Made by a program: the position numbers and the translations under genes. DNA of 64,000 nt from Streptomyces filipinensis (lineage in GTDB: Bacteria > Actinomycetota > Actinomycetes > Streptomycetales > Streptomycetaceae). This document shows positions 33,447 through 41,747 of the stretch, in pieces (the stretch's first letter is position 1; every line of letters begins with the position of its first letter). Under the pieces are notes generated by a model. That model had not been told where the DNA came from. It saw only the letters and a list, made by a program, of their open reading frames with translations, and made no database searches. The DNA lies in assembly GCF_014649495.1 (NCBI RefSeq), contig NZ_BMTD01000001.1, positions 124,001-188,000 on the forward strand, given 5' to 3'.

Positions 33447-34484
33447 ATGGGAGAGCGAGTCATCGGTCACATAGACGGCGTAGTCCCTGGTGCGGTCTTT
33501 CCGCGTCGGACGAATGTGAAGCGAGCGAACCTGCATGGGGACACCATGCGAGGCATCTCACGGTTGAAGGATACCGACGGTAGCTACGTTGCAGACGCGA
33601 TTGTCTTGAACGGCGGCTATGAAGATGACGAAGACGATTGGGTTCGAATCAAGTACACCGGCGCCTCCCCGGATAAAGAGAAGAGTAAGGACGGCAAGAG
33701 GCTCCTGCATAGCCAGTCTTGGGAGTATCGGGATAACGCCGCACTCAAGCTGAGCTTTGAGCGTGGCTACCCTATTCGCATCATCCGCGGCCCCGAGGGG
33801 GACTCGCGCTATTCGCTGCCTGGGAACTATCGGTATGACGGCCTGTACCGGATCACTGCGTCTCGCACGACTTTCTCCAAAACGCCAGCTCCTGATGGTT
33901 CCCCTATAGAAATATGCCAGGTTGACCTCGAACGACTCCCAGACCCTGAACAGGAGTTGACCCCGGCCGAACGCGAGGTCGCCTCGGCGCTACTGCGGCA
34001 GGAGGTGCGGCTAAAGGCGGAGGTGAACGAGACTACCTCTGACTGTAGCGAGTCTGGCGATGGGGAGAGTGAGCGGTTCCCTACGACACGGGCCACCTCT
34101 ATCCAGAGGATTGTCCGTGACGCTGCCGCGGCGCGACGAATCAAAGAGCTGTACGATCATGAATGTCAAGTGTGTGGCATGCGTTTGGTCGGGCCGGATG
34201 GCAAGCCTTATAGCGAAGGCGCGCATATAAGGCCGCTGGGTAATCCGCATAACGGGCCTGACGTTGAGAGGAACATCCTGTGCCTCTGTCCTAACTGTCA
34301 CGTCCGCCTTGATATCGGCGCCGTAGTCATCGACGAAGATTGGTCGATCATTGTGCGGGCCGGTGTCTTTGGACATGACGTGCGGTCAGTGCTCAAGCGG
34401 CACAAGAAGCACAGGGTGCATGAGGAGTACGTTCAGTACCACAGGGACTGGTGGCAGAAGAAGAGCCGGCCCAGCCAGGAGTGA
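33447..34484 (+). CDS. SRA-HNH endonuclease (type IV, modified-DNA restriction)
   Basis: 345 residues. An N-terminal SRA/YDG domain (about 1-160) shows GHIDGVVPGAVFPRR, IVLNGGYEDDEDDW and the eponymous YRYDGLYRI; such domains flip out 5-methylcytosine or related bases. A charged linker leads to a C-terminal HNH nuclease (about 240-345) with CQVCG ... AHIRPLGNPHNGPD ... NILCLCPNCHVRLD. SRA-HNH proteins cut incoming modified DNA; similar ones are known in S. coelicolor. Codon use is more A/T tolerant than the core. Start is uncertain; GTG 33411 or 33420 are alternatives. Confidence 0.9.
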   Translation: MGERVIGHIDGVVPGAVFPRRTNVKRANLHGDTMRGISRLKDTDGSYVADAIVLNGGYEDDEDDWVRIKYTGASPDKEKSKDGKRLLHSQSWEYRDNAALKLSFERGYPIRIIRGPEGDSRYSLPGNYRYDGLYRITASRTTFSKTPAPDGSPIEICQVDLERLPDPEQELTPAEREVASALLRQEVRLKAEVNETTSDCSESGDGESERFPTTRATSIQRIVRDAAAARRIKELYDHECQVCGMRLVGPDGKPYSEGAHIRPLGNPHNGPDVERNILCLCPNCHVRLDIGAVVIDEDWSIIVRAGVFGHDVRSVLKRHKKHRVHEEYVQYHRDWWQKKSRPSQE

Positions 34485-34604
34485 GGAAAAGCCGGGCCGC
34501 TCCAGCACGCAAGGAAGCGAGCGGGCGGCCCGGGCAAGGCCGGCTTCGGGTGAGTGGCTGGTCGGTGGGCCGGGGCGGTCGGAGTGAGCAGTGCGTCCCG
34601 GTCT

Positions 34605-35615
34605 TTATGCTCCGTGGCACTCCCCATAGACCTCCCCCGCCCCGCACCAGCACTCCGCCCCCCTCTGCGGCGGCCAAGCCACCGCCCGTCCCCGGGCCGC
34701 CAGTGTCGTCGCGTACTGGGGGAGCAGGGTCGTATCGTCCGGGGACGAGCCCTCCGAGGCGGCGAAGGCCTCGTAGGAGGGGACCGTGCCCGTCACGATG
34801 CCCAGATTCCCCGTGCCCGACGAAGACAGCTCGCGCAGCGAGGACTCTATGGTCGCGAGGTGCGTCTCGTGGGACGGGTACTCCGAGGACAGGGGCGGGT
34901 ACGCCGACAGCAGCTCGGCGAGTTCCGGTGCCGGCCAGTGCAGGACCGCCACCGGGAACGGGCGGGAGAGGGCCTCTCGGTAGGCGCCGAGTTCGGCCCT
35001 GAGGCGGGAGATCTCCGCCGCCAGTTCCGCCGGGTTGTCGGAGCCCAGGGACCAGACGCGTTTCGGGTCGTGGAGTTCGTCCAGCGGGACCGGGGCCGTG
35101 TGGAGGGTGTCGGCCAGGGTGTCCCAGGCGTCGTGCGGCAGGCCCCGCATGCGGCGGACCCGGTGGCGGCCGTAGAGGAGGGGGTGGGTCGACGCGGGAG
35201 GCTCCTGCCCGTCGGTCAGCAGCAGGCGAGCCGCCTCCGTGAAGGTCTCCTCCGCCGCCTCCAGCTCGTCGTGCGACTCCAGGCTCTCCGCGACGATCAC
35301 CCAGGGGGCCGGGTCGCGCGGGGCGGTCAGCCGGATGCCGTCGATGATCGCCCGTGCCTCGGCCTCGTGGTCGTACTCCCACAGGTTCGACGCCTTGAGG
35401 GCACGGATCAGGGCGGGGTTCTCCAGGCCGTCCGAAGCGGACAGCAGGCGGTCGTAGAGCGCGGTGGCCGCGGGGCGGTCGCCGGACAGTTCGAGGTGGG
35501 CCGCGGCGCGCAGCAGGAGGGCCTCGGCGTCCTCGGGATACAGTCCGGCGGTCCGCTCCAGGCGTGCCGCTTCGGCGGTGTGGTCGACGTTCTCGGCAGG
35601 CGTGTCGGGGCGCAT
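34605..35615 (-). CDS. Helical-repeat protein with C-terminal SEC-C zinc motif
   Basis: 336 residues. The N-terminal half is TPR-like (TAGLYPEDAEALLLRAAAHLEL, AAEETFTEAARLLL). A middle region carries LRAELGAYREALSRPFPVAVLHWPAP. The end ECWCGAGEVYGECHG is a SEC-C zinc motif (CxCxGx7-8CH). Such tails mediate protein contacts in SecA and in many unrelated proteins. The function is unknown. The ATG at 35615 is preferred to a GTG at 35624. It marks the return to core-like G+C. Confidence 0.8.
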   Translation of the reverse strand: MRPDTPAENVDHTAEAARLERTAGLYPEDAEALLLRAAAHLELSGDRPAATALYDRLLSASDGLENPALIRALKASNLWEYDHEAEARAIIDGIRLTAPRDPAPWVIVAESLESHDELEAAEETFTEAARLLLTDGQEPPASTHPLLYGRHRVRRMRGLPHDAWDTLADTLHTAPVPLDELHDPKRVWSLGSDNPAELAAEISRLRAELGAYREALSRPFPVAVLHWPAPELAELLSAYPPLSSEYPSHETHLATIESSLRELSSSGTGNLGIVTGTVPSYEAFAASEGSSPDDTTLLPQYATTLAARGRAVAWPPQRGAECWCGAGEVYGECHGA

Positions 35616-35685
35616 GGGGGACACCGTACTGAAGAGTGCGGACGGGAGGGGGTAAGTCCTGGTCAGGGTCCTGCTGGAGGTCTCC

Positions 35686-37161
35686 TCACACCGTCACCCC
35701 GTCCACCTGGAGCGTCTGGACCGACTTCGCCGCGAAGGGGACCGACAGCGTCCTGCCCGACAGTCGGGTGTCCGAGTGCGGTGTGTAGAGGTCCGACCCG
35801 CCCGTCGTGACCGTGTTCCAGCGGGGCACCAGGCCGCCCGAGCCGCCGGTCGCCGAGGAGAAGCGGGAGAGGTCGAAGGTCAGGGTCTGGGCCGAGGGCG
35901 AGGTGTTCGCGGCCACGATCACCAGGCGTCTCGCCTGGCTGTCCAGCGCCGCCGCCGCGTAGCTCACTCCCGTGTCGAGGATCGTCATGCCCGGGCGGAT
36001 GTGTCGGGTGAATTGCGCCAGTACGTAGTACTTCGTCTGTACTGCGCCGGGCTGGAGGGTCGAGGCGTCGTACGCGATCGCCGCCCAGCCCGCGCTGGGG
36101 TCCATCACCTGCCAGTGGACCCAGGCCGTGGGGTGCAGCCAGCGGAAGTCGTACAGGAGGTTGCCGGCCAGGGTGAGGCCCGTCGCGTCGCCGTCGCCGG
36201 TTTCGGAGTTCCACAGGGCCTTGCCGGCCGTCGTCACCACGTCCGTGTAGAGGAGGTCGCGGCGGCCGCCCGAGCCCTGGTAGCCGTGGACGTTGACGCG
36301 GTCCACGTAGCCCTTCGCCGTCGAGGAGAAGGAGTTCCAGGTGGTGCGGGCCAGGTCGTAGCTCGTTTCGTCCGATGCCGAGATCCTCGTCGCCGTCAGG
36401 CCCCGCTTGTCCAACTCACTGCGCAGGTACGGGAGTACGGCCACCTGGACGGTGGCGTCCATGTGGCAGCCCTCCTGGGTGCCCGTCGCCGTCCACCAGG
36501 AGGAGGACGGTTCGTTGAAGGCTTCCACCGTCGTGAAGGTCACGCCCCAGTTCTGTTGCGCGTGGAGGGCCACGGACGCCAGGTGGGAGGCGTGCTGCCG
36601 GTAGTTCCAGGACTGGAGGTTGTTGCCGCCGTCCGAGGCGCCCGACGGGTTGTGGTTGAGGCACATCCACCACATCGGGGAGTTGGCGAACAGCTCGCTG
36701 GTCGCGCCGCGCCGGGTCGCCTTCACCAGCATCGCGCGTTGCGTGGCGTCCGCCGTCCACTTCCAGGACGACGACGTGGGGTCCTCGTTCGTCCAGTCCT
36801 GCCAGTAGCCCTCGATCTGCTTGAAGCGCGGGATGCCGGGGGAGGCGGCCATCGACTCGCCGCCCACGCTGTTCCAGCTGCACGCCCCCAGGTTGTAGCG
36901 GGCGATGTTCAGGCCCAGGCCGGGGAGCGAGATCCCGTTGTACGTCGTGGACTTCGTGGTGAAGAAGATGTCGGCGAAGTCGTCCCTCGTGCCGAAGACG
37001 TTCGCCCACCAGGCCAGTGAGGTGCCCCAGCCCTCCCATGTGCCGTACGTGGCCGACGGGTTCACGGCGACGGTGGCGTCCGCCCGTGCCGTGCCCGTGG
37101 CCAGGGCGCTGCCCAGCAGGCCGCCGCCCGCCGCGGCCAGCAGTGTTCTGCGTCGGACCAT
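35686..37161 (-). CDS. Secreted GH30 glycosidase, probable endo-beta-1,6-galactanase
   Basis: 491 residues. A Tat-type signal (MVRRRTLLAAAGGGLLGSAL..ARA) is followed by a GH30 (beta/alpha)8 domain and a C-terminal beta-sandwich. The acid/base is Glu217 in AFNEPSSSWW and the nucleophile Glu320 in ALWNSETGDGD. The W-rich N-terminal WEGWGTSLAWWANVFG resembles GH30 subfamily 5, whose Streptomyces members cut beta-1,6-galactan side chains of plant arabinogalactan. An inverted repeat sits about 90 bases upstream of the start. Confidence 0.85.
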   Translation of the reverse strand: MVRRRTLLAAAGGGLLGSALATGTARADATVAVNPSATYGTWEGWGTSLAWWANVFGTRDDFADIFFTTKSTTYNGISLPGLGLNIARYNLGACSWNSVGGESMAASPGIPRFKQIEGYWQDWTNEDPTSSSWKWTADATQRAMLVKATRRGATSELFANSPMWWMCLNHNPSGASDGGNNLQSWNYRQHASHLASVALHAQQNWGVTFTTVEAFNEPSSSWWTATGTQEGCHMDATVQVAVLPYLRSELDKRGLTATRISASDETSYDLARTTWNSFSSTAKGYVDRVNVHGYQGSGGRRDLLYTDVVTTAGKALWNSETGDGDATGLTLAGNLLYDFRWLHPTAWVHWQVMDPSAGWAAIAYDASTLQPGAVQTKYYVLAQFTRHIRPGMTILDTGVSYAAAALDSQARRLVIVAANTSPSAQTLTFDLSRFSSATGGSGGLVPRWNTVTTGGSDLYTPHSDTRLSGRTLSVPFAAKSVQTLQVDGVTV

Positions 37162-37247
37162 GGCTTCTTCTCCGCCTCTCCGTCGCGGCTTCGGCAGCAG
37201 GAAGCATCGGGGGTGGCGGGTGGGGTTGTCGAGAGTTATGACAGTGG

Positions 37248-37268
37248 TTTCTCAAACCAGTTGAGAAA
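37248..37268 (-). promoter_or_regulatory. Inverted repeat upstream of the GH30 gene
   Basis: TTTCTCAA (37248-37255), 5-base spacer, TTGAGAAA (37261-37268). It is a perfect 8-bp dyad in an A+T-rich island 87-107 bases before the galactanase start and 90 bases before the divergent sortase start. It looks like an operator for a sugar-responsive repressor, possibly LacI-like. The regulator is not identified. Confidence 0.55.
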
Positions 37269-37357
37269 GCCCGGCCGGTATCCAGGCCCCGTGCGGCTAT
37301 GGCCAGTTGTGCACGCCGCGCCTACCCTGCGCACGGCTCCCGTGGAGGTGGGTGCGG

Positions 37358-38164
37358 ATGCTTGCGGCGTCGGGCGTGCGGGTCGTACGGCACAGCGATC
37401 GGCGCAGGCGCGCCCGGCTCAGGCGGGTGCTGTGGGGCGGCGGCGAGGCGTTCGTCACCGTCGGGGTGCTGCTCGTGCTGCTGGTCGTGCACCAGCTGTG
37501 GTGGACCAACCGGGAGGCCCGGCGCGGGGCCGAGCGGCAGGTGGAGGCGCTGGAGCGGGAGTGGGGCCCCGGGACGGGCGGCGGCCGGGCGGTCTCCTCG
37601 CCCACGGCGCCCGCGTCACCCCGGGTGTCCTCGTCCTCCTCCGCACCGGCGTCCGGGACCGTCGGCTCCCGTGCGCCGCAGCGGTCGTACGGCCCGGTCG
37701 GCCCGCCGCGGCAGTCCCAGGCGTACGCCGTCCTCGTCATCCCCCGCCTTGGGCTGCGCGTCCCCGTCGCCGAGGGCGTGAGCAAGGCCGACGTCCTCAA
37801 CAAGGGGTACGTCGGCCATTACCGGGGGACCGGGCAGCCCGGCCAGGCGGGCAACTTCGCGCTCGCCGGGCACCGGAACACGCACGGCGAGCCCTTCCGG
37901 TACCTGCCCCGGATGCGGCGCGGGGACGACATCGAGGTGGCGACGCGGACGGCGACGTACACGTACGACGTCGACCAGATCCTGCCGCGGACCTCCGCCA
38001 TGGACTCGGGGGTCGTCCGGCCGGTTCCGCGCTCTGTGGTGCGGCCGGGGTACGGGTACGACACACCCGGCCACTACATCACCCTGACCACCTGCACGCC
38101 CGAGTTCACCTCGCGCTACCGGATGGTGGTGTGGGGCAGGCTGGTGGCCGTGCGGCCACGCTAG
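37358..38164 (+). CDS. Class E sortase
   Basis: A 268-residue transpeptidase anchored by one N-terminal helix (AFVTVGVLLVLLVVHQLWW) with a Ser/Ala/Pro linker of about 60 residues. The catalytic Cys246 is in TLTTCTPEFTSRYR, the His in LAGHRNTHG and the Arg in SRYR. Class E sortases of actinomycetes join proteins bearing LAxTG to the peptidoglycan cross-bridge. A candidate substrate with LARTG is encoded at 47.4-48.3 kb. The ATG follows GGAGG with 9-base spacing. Confidence 0.92.
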   Translation: MLAASGVRVVRHSDRRRRARLRRVLWGGGEAFVTVGVLLVLLVVHQLWWTNREARRGAERQVEALEREWGPGTGGGRAVSSPTAPASPRVSSSSSAPASGTVGSRAPQRSYGPVGPPRQSQAYAVLVIPRLGLRVPVAEGVSKADVLNKGYVGHYRGTGQPGQAGNFALAGHRNTHGEPFRYLPRMRRGDDIEVATRTATYTYDVDQILPRTSAMDSGVVRPVPRSVVRPGYGYDTPGHYITLTTCTPEFTSRYRMVVWGRLVAVRPR

Positions 38165-38178
38165 GGCCGCTTCGGCCC
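38164..38178. terminator. Short hairpin between sortase and MFS genes
   Basis: GGGCCG-CTT-CGGCCC, beginning at the last base of the sortase stop codon, in the 21-base convergent gap. Confidence 0.5.
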
Positions 38179-38185
38179 CCGCCGG

Positions 38186-39583
38186 CTACTGCCGCTCCCG
38201 CAGCACCACCACCCCGACCGCCCCCGCCGCCGCCAGCCCCGCCGACACCAGCAGGGCGGTGTTCGTGCCGGCGGCCAGGGTGTGGGCCGAGGTGGCGAGG
38301 GCGATGGTCAGGGCGACGCCGGCGCAGGAGCCGATGTAGCGGAAGGTCTGCTGGGCGCCGGAGCCCATCGCGGCGCGTTCGCGCGGGACCGACTCCACGG
38401 CGAGCAGCGGCAGCGCGCCGTTGAGCAGGCCGCTGCCCACTCCGCCGACGATCAGGCCGGGCAGCAGCCGGGTCCAGGAGCCGGAGGCGACGGCGCCCAG
38501 CATGGTCAGGACGGCGACGGTGTGCAGGGCGAAGCCGACGGCCAGCTGGACGCGGGGGGTGATACGGCCGGCCAGGTGCTTGACCTGGAGGGCCACCGTG
38601 AAGCTCAGCCCGGACCAGAGCAGGAACAGCCAGGCCGTCGCCATGGGGGACAGCCGGAGCGTCTGCTGGAGCAGGGCGGGCAGGAAGCTGAACATGCCGA
38701 TCACCGCGAGGCCGGTGAACAGACCGCCGGCGGCGGAGGCCAGGAAGCGGGCGTGGCGCAGCAGACCGAGGTCGATCATCGGGGTCTCGGTGCGGTGTTC
38801 CACCGCGGCGAAGAGCGCGATCAGGAGGACGGCGGCCGCCAGGAGGAGCCCGACCGGGGCGCGCAGCCAGCCGTCGCGGCCCAGGGTCAGGGCGGCGACC
38901 AGGGCCACCAGGGCCAGGCCGAAGGTCAGGGCGCCGCGTATGTCCGGCCGGCCGCCGCGCGGGGCGCGGGACTCGGTCAGCGCGCGGGCGCCGAGCGCGG
39001 TGGCCAGGAGGGCGGTGGCGCCCAGGACGCCGTACGCGATCCGCCAGGTCGGCAGCGCGCCCGCGACCAGCGGGCCCGCCGCGATCCCGCCGCTGACGAA
39101 GGCGCCCCACACGCCGGTCGCGTGCAGCCGGCCGCGCGGCGAGGGGTAGGCCGCCACCAGCAGGCCGAGGCTGCTCGCCAGGATCGCCGCGCTCGCCGCG
39201 CCCTGCGCGACGCGGGCGAGGGTGAACTGCCAGGTCGACGTCGTGAGGGCGCCGAGGGCGGTGGTGAGGCCGAGGTCCAGCGTGCCGCCGAGGAAGATCC
39301 GGCGGCGGCCGTAGTCGTCGGCGAGGCTGCCGGCCACCAGCAGCAGGGCGGCGAGGCCGAGCGGGGTGCCGTTGAGCAGCCAGGCCTGGGCGGAGAGCGG
39401 GGTGTGCAGGGCGGCCGCGGTGTCCGGCAGCGTGACCATCGGGGCCGTGTACGTCATCAGCGCCACGGCGGTGGCCGCGCTGGTCAGGGCGAGGGTGGCC
39501 CGGGGGTGTGCGGGGGTGTCCCGGGCTGGTTCGCCGCCGGTGGCGGTGGCCGCGGGGGTGGTGGCGGAGTCGAGCCCGGTCAT
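38186..39583 (-). CDS. MFS efflux transporter (DHA2-like)
   Basis: A 465-residue drug:proton antiporter-type protein with 12-14 membrane helices. GSLADDYGRRRIFLGG is motif A and ARVAQGAASAAILASSLGLL lies in helix 4-5. It is divergent from an HxlR repressor gene, which is the usual arrangement for an inducible exporter. The substrate is unknown. The start at 39583 follows AGGACAGGA. Two palindromes lie in the shared promoter region. Confidence 0.9.
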   Translation of the reverse strand: MTGLDSATTPAATATGGEPARDTPAHPRATLALTSAATAVALMTYTAPMVTLPDTAAALHTPLSAQAWLLNGTPLGLAALLLVAGSLADDYGRRRIFLGGTLDLGLTTALGALTTSTWQFTLARVAQGAASAAILASSLGLLVAAYPSPRGRLHATGVWGAFVSGGIAAGPLVAGALPTWRIAYGVLGATALLATALGARALTESRAPRGGRPDIRGALTFGLALVALVAALTLGRDGWLRAPVGLLLAAAVLLIALFAAVEHRTETPMIDLGLLRHARFLASAAGGLFTGLAVIGMFSFLPALLQQTLRLSPMATAWLFLLWSGLSFTVALQVKHLAGRITPRVQLAVGFALHTVAVLTMLGAVASGSWTRLLPGLIVGGVGSGLLNGALPLLAVESVPRERAAMGSGAQQTFRYIGSCAGVALTIALATSAHTLAAGTNTALLVSAGLAAAGAVGVVVLRERQ

Positions 39584-39636
39584 GGCGTGGTCCTGTCCTT
39601 TCGGGGGCTGCGGCGACGTGCGTCGGACCGTCCCAG

Positions 39637-39655
39637 GTTCGTTCATTGAACTTAC
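39637..39655 (-). promoter_or_regulatory. Operator-like palindrome near the MFS start
   Basis: GGT-TC-GTTCA-T-TGAAC-TT-ACC: a GTTCATTGAAC core (39641-39651) with matching GGT/ACC ends. It lies about 55-70 bases before the MFS start and resembles the second palindrome at 39680. Confidence 0.5.
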
Positions 39656-39679
39656 CCGCCACATCACCGTAGCACTGAA

Positions 39680-39696
39680 GGTTCGGTCACCGAACC
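39680..39696 (+). promoter_or_regulatory. Operator-like palindrome near the HxlR start
   Basis: GGTTCGGT-C-ACCGAACC, a perfect 8-bp dyad around one base, 32-48 bases before the HxlR start. The GGTTC/GAACC ends echo the site at 39637-39655, so the HxlR protein may bind both and repress itself and the exporter. Confidence 0.6.
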
Positions 39697-39727
39697 AAGG
39701 TGTCGGAAAGTGGCTACAGTGGACGGC

Positions 39728-40255
39728 ATGGCACTGGGCAAGGACTACGCGACACAGGAGTGCTCGATCGCGCGCGCGCTTGAGGTCGTCGGCGAACGCT
39801 GGACGCTGCTCGTCGTCCGGGACGCGCTGTACGGGGTGCGGCGCTACAACGACTTCCTGGTCCACCTCGGCATCCCGCGCGCCGTCCTGGCCGCCCGCCT
39901 GCAGGCCCTGACCGCCGAGGGCATCCTCGAAAAGCGCCGCTACCAGCAGTCGCCGCCGCGCGACGAGTACGTCCTCACCGAGCGCGGCATCGCCCTGTGG
40001 CCCACCCTGCGCGCCCTCGGCCTGTGGGGGCGCCGGCACTTCGGCGAGGCCCAGCTGCGGTACTTCCGGCACGCGGCCTGCGGCACCGAACTCGGCCCGT
40101 ACGGCGAATGCGCGCTGTGCGGAACCGTCGTACCGGTCGAGGACGTGCTCATGGAGCCCGGTCCGGGTCTCGACCCGCACCCGGCGGATCCGGTCGGCCG
40201 GGTGCTGCTGAAGCCGAAGCGGCTGCTGGAGCCGCTGGAGACGGAGCCCGCCTGA
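39728..40255 (+). CDS. HxlR-family transcriptional regulator
   Basis: A 175-residue winged-helix regulator. CSIARALEVVGERWTLLVVRDALYGVRRYNDF is the HxlR signature, with the conserved Cys12 that is redox- or aldehyde-sensitive in some members. The C-terminal extension carries HAACGTELGPYGECALCG, a possible metal-binding Cys/His cluster beyond the core 100 residues. It probably represses the divergent MFS exporter. Confidence 0.92.
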   Translation: MALGKDYATQECSIARALEVVGERWTLLVVRDALYGVRRYNDFLVHLGIPRAVLAARLQALTAEGILEKRRYQQSPPRDEYVLTERGIALWPTLRALGLWGRRHFGEAQLRYFRHAACGTELGPYGECALCGTVVPVEDVLMEPGPGLDPHPADPVGRVLLKPKRLLEPLETEPA

Positions 40256-40285
40256 CCGCGCGGGCCCGCAACGGCGCCGGGCCGC

Positions 40286-41122
40286 TCAGGAGGCCTGCGA
40301 GCCGCTGTCCCTGAGCAGTTCGACGGCCATCCGGTCGGTCCGCCCGGACCGGCCGCCCAGCCGGTGGACCACCACCCACCGGCCGTCCTCCATGGCCCCG
40401 GCGAAGAGGGAGGCGTGACGGGTCGCGCCGTTGTGCCAGCGCATCCGGCCGGTCGTCGCCCAGGAGGGGGCCAGATCCCCCAGCCGGCGCTCGACCGCCA
40501 GCCGGACCAGCAGATCGGCGACCGCGCGCGGGGTGGCCCACAGGCCGCCCGCCGGGAGGATCGCCCCGTCCATGGTCCAGGGCCTTCGCTCCCCGCCGAA
40601 CAGGCCGGGCGCGAGGAGGCGCCGGCCGGGGTCGGGCCGGACGCTCACCTCCTCGACCTCCAGCGGCCGCAGGACGTGCTCGGCGAGCAGTTCCTCGTAC
40701 GCCGTACCGGCCGCGCTCACCAGGGCCGCGCCCAGGACGGCGTACCCGAGGTTGGAGTACTCCTCCCGCTGTCCCGGCGGCCGGAGGGTGACCTTGTCCA
40801 GCCGGCCGAGCAGCCGGTGCAGGGCGGCGTCGTCGAACGGGGCGTACGGGTCGAGGAACCGGGTGTCGGGCGGGAGGCGCGGCAGCCCGGAGGTGTGCTC
40901 GGCCAGGTGCCGCAGGGTGATCCCGGTGCCGGGAGCGGCGGGGAGCAGGCGCTCGACCGGGGCGTCGACCTCGAGCAGGCCCGCGGCCGCCATGCGCGTC
41001 ATCGCCGTACCCGTGAGCACCTTGGTGAAGGAGCCGATCTCGACGAACCGGTCCACCGCGTGACCGTCTGCGACCCGTGCGGGAGACGCGCTGCTCAGGA
41101 CGCAGGTGGGGGTGCGAGGCAC
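40286..41122 (-). CDS. Serine hydrolase of the beta-lactamase / PBP-like family
   Basis: 278 residues from GTG 41122 (GAAGGG upstream). Ser31-Phe-Thr-Lys34 (SxxK) and YSNLGYAVLG (YxN) place it in the class C beta-lactamase/esterase superfamily. The final HRLGGRSGRTD region takes the place of KTG. No signal peptide is apparent, so it is probably cytoplasmic and more likely an esterase or peptidase than an antibiotic-resistance enzyme. The N-terminal strand before SxxK is short compared with relatives. Confidence 0.8.
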   Translation of the reverse strand: MPRTPTCVLSSASPARVADGHAVDRFVEIGSFTKVLTGTAMTRMAAAGLLEVDAPVERLLPAAPGTGITLRHLAEHTSGLPRLPPDTRFLDPYAPFDDAALHRLLGRLDKVTLRPPGQREEYSNLGYAVLGAALVSAAGTAYEELLAEHVLRPLEVEEVSVRPDPGRRLLAPGLFGGERRPWTMDGAILPAGGLWATPRAVADLLVRLAVERRLGDLAPSWATTGRMRWHNGATRHASLFAGAMEDGRWVVVHRLGGRSGRTDRMAVELLRDSGSQAS

Positions 41123-41307
41123 GTGCGGGCCCTTCGGGGGGTGGCGGTCGGGGTCATCGGGCCGGTGGGCCGCGCCCATTGTCCGTCAGGGGGGCGGCGG
41201 CGGGAGCGCGTTTCGGTCATCACCGGCCGCTGCACGCGCTGTTCCCGCTGGTCAGGTATAAATGGCGCAGAAACGTCGGCAGTTGGAACCATGGGGAGGG
41301 GGGCCGG

Positions 41308-41661
41308 GTGATCCGCACACCGGAGCGGTCGCGTGCGCTCGCCCCGCTGCTGCTTCTGCTGCTGCCCGTCCTGCTGCTCGACACCGGCAGTCTCTCCGCG
41401 ACCGTGGCCCTCGCCGCCACCGCCGCCGCCGGTTCCGCGCTCGCCCTCTGCTCGCTCCTCACCGCCCGCTCGGCGCCCGCCGTCCCGCCCACCCGGGTAC
41501 GCACGGCGATACGCGACCGGGCCCGGCGTACGGCCTTCCTGCCGCAACGCGATCCCGACGCGCCCGGCCGGCGCCGGCCCAGGGCACCCGGACAGGCCCT
41601 TCCGGCGACCGCCGCGCAGGGCACCTCTCACCAGGGCACGCCTCACTCGTCCCGTACGTGA
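41308..41661 (+). CDS. DUF6412-like membrane protein preceding yidC
   Basis: 117 residues from GTG 41308 (GGGGAGGGGGG upstream). Two adjacent hydrophobic segments (LAPLLLLLLPVLLLDTG and VALAATAAAGSALALCSLL) are followed by a basic, Pro-rich cytoplasmic tail. Such short proteins precede the second yidC copy in Streptomyces. The family name is from context and general form; the function is unknown. Confidence 0.65.
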   Translation: MIRTPERSRALAPLLLLLLPVLLLDTGSLSATVALAATAAAGSALALCSLLTARSAPAVPPTRVRTAIRDRARRTAFLPQRDPDAPGRRRPRAPGQALPATAAQGTSHQGTPHSSRT

Positions 41662-41747
41662 CCCCGCGCGGGTCGTCATGCCGTTCTGCTCGCTTCCGGA
41701 GCATTCCGGAACTTTCCGGCACGACGAGACCCCCGGAGGGCTCACCC

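Noticed and set aside
29988..34604. The accessory patch as an integrated conjugative element or prophage
   Set aside because: No integrase, excisionase, replication or transfer gene, no flanking tRNA and no matching end repeats were found.
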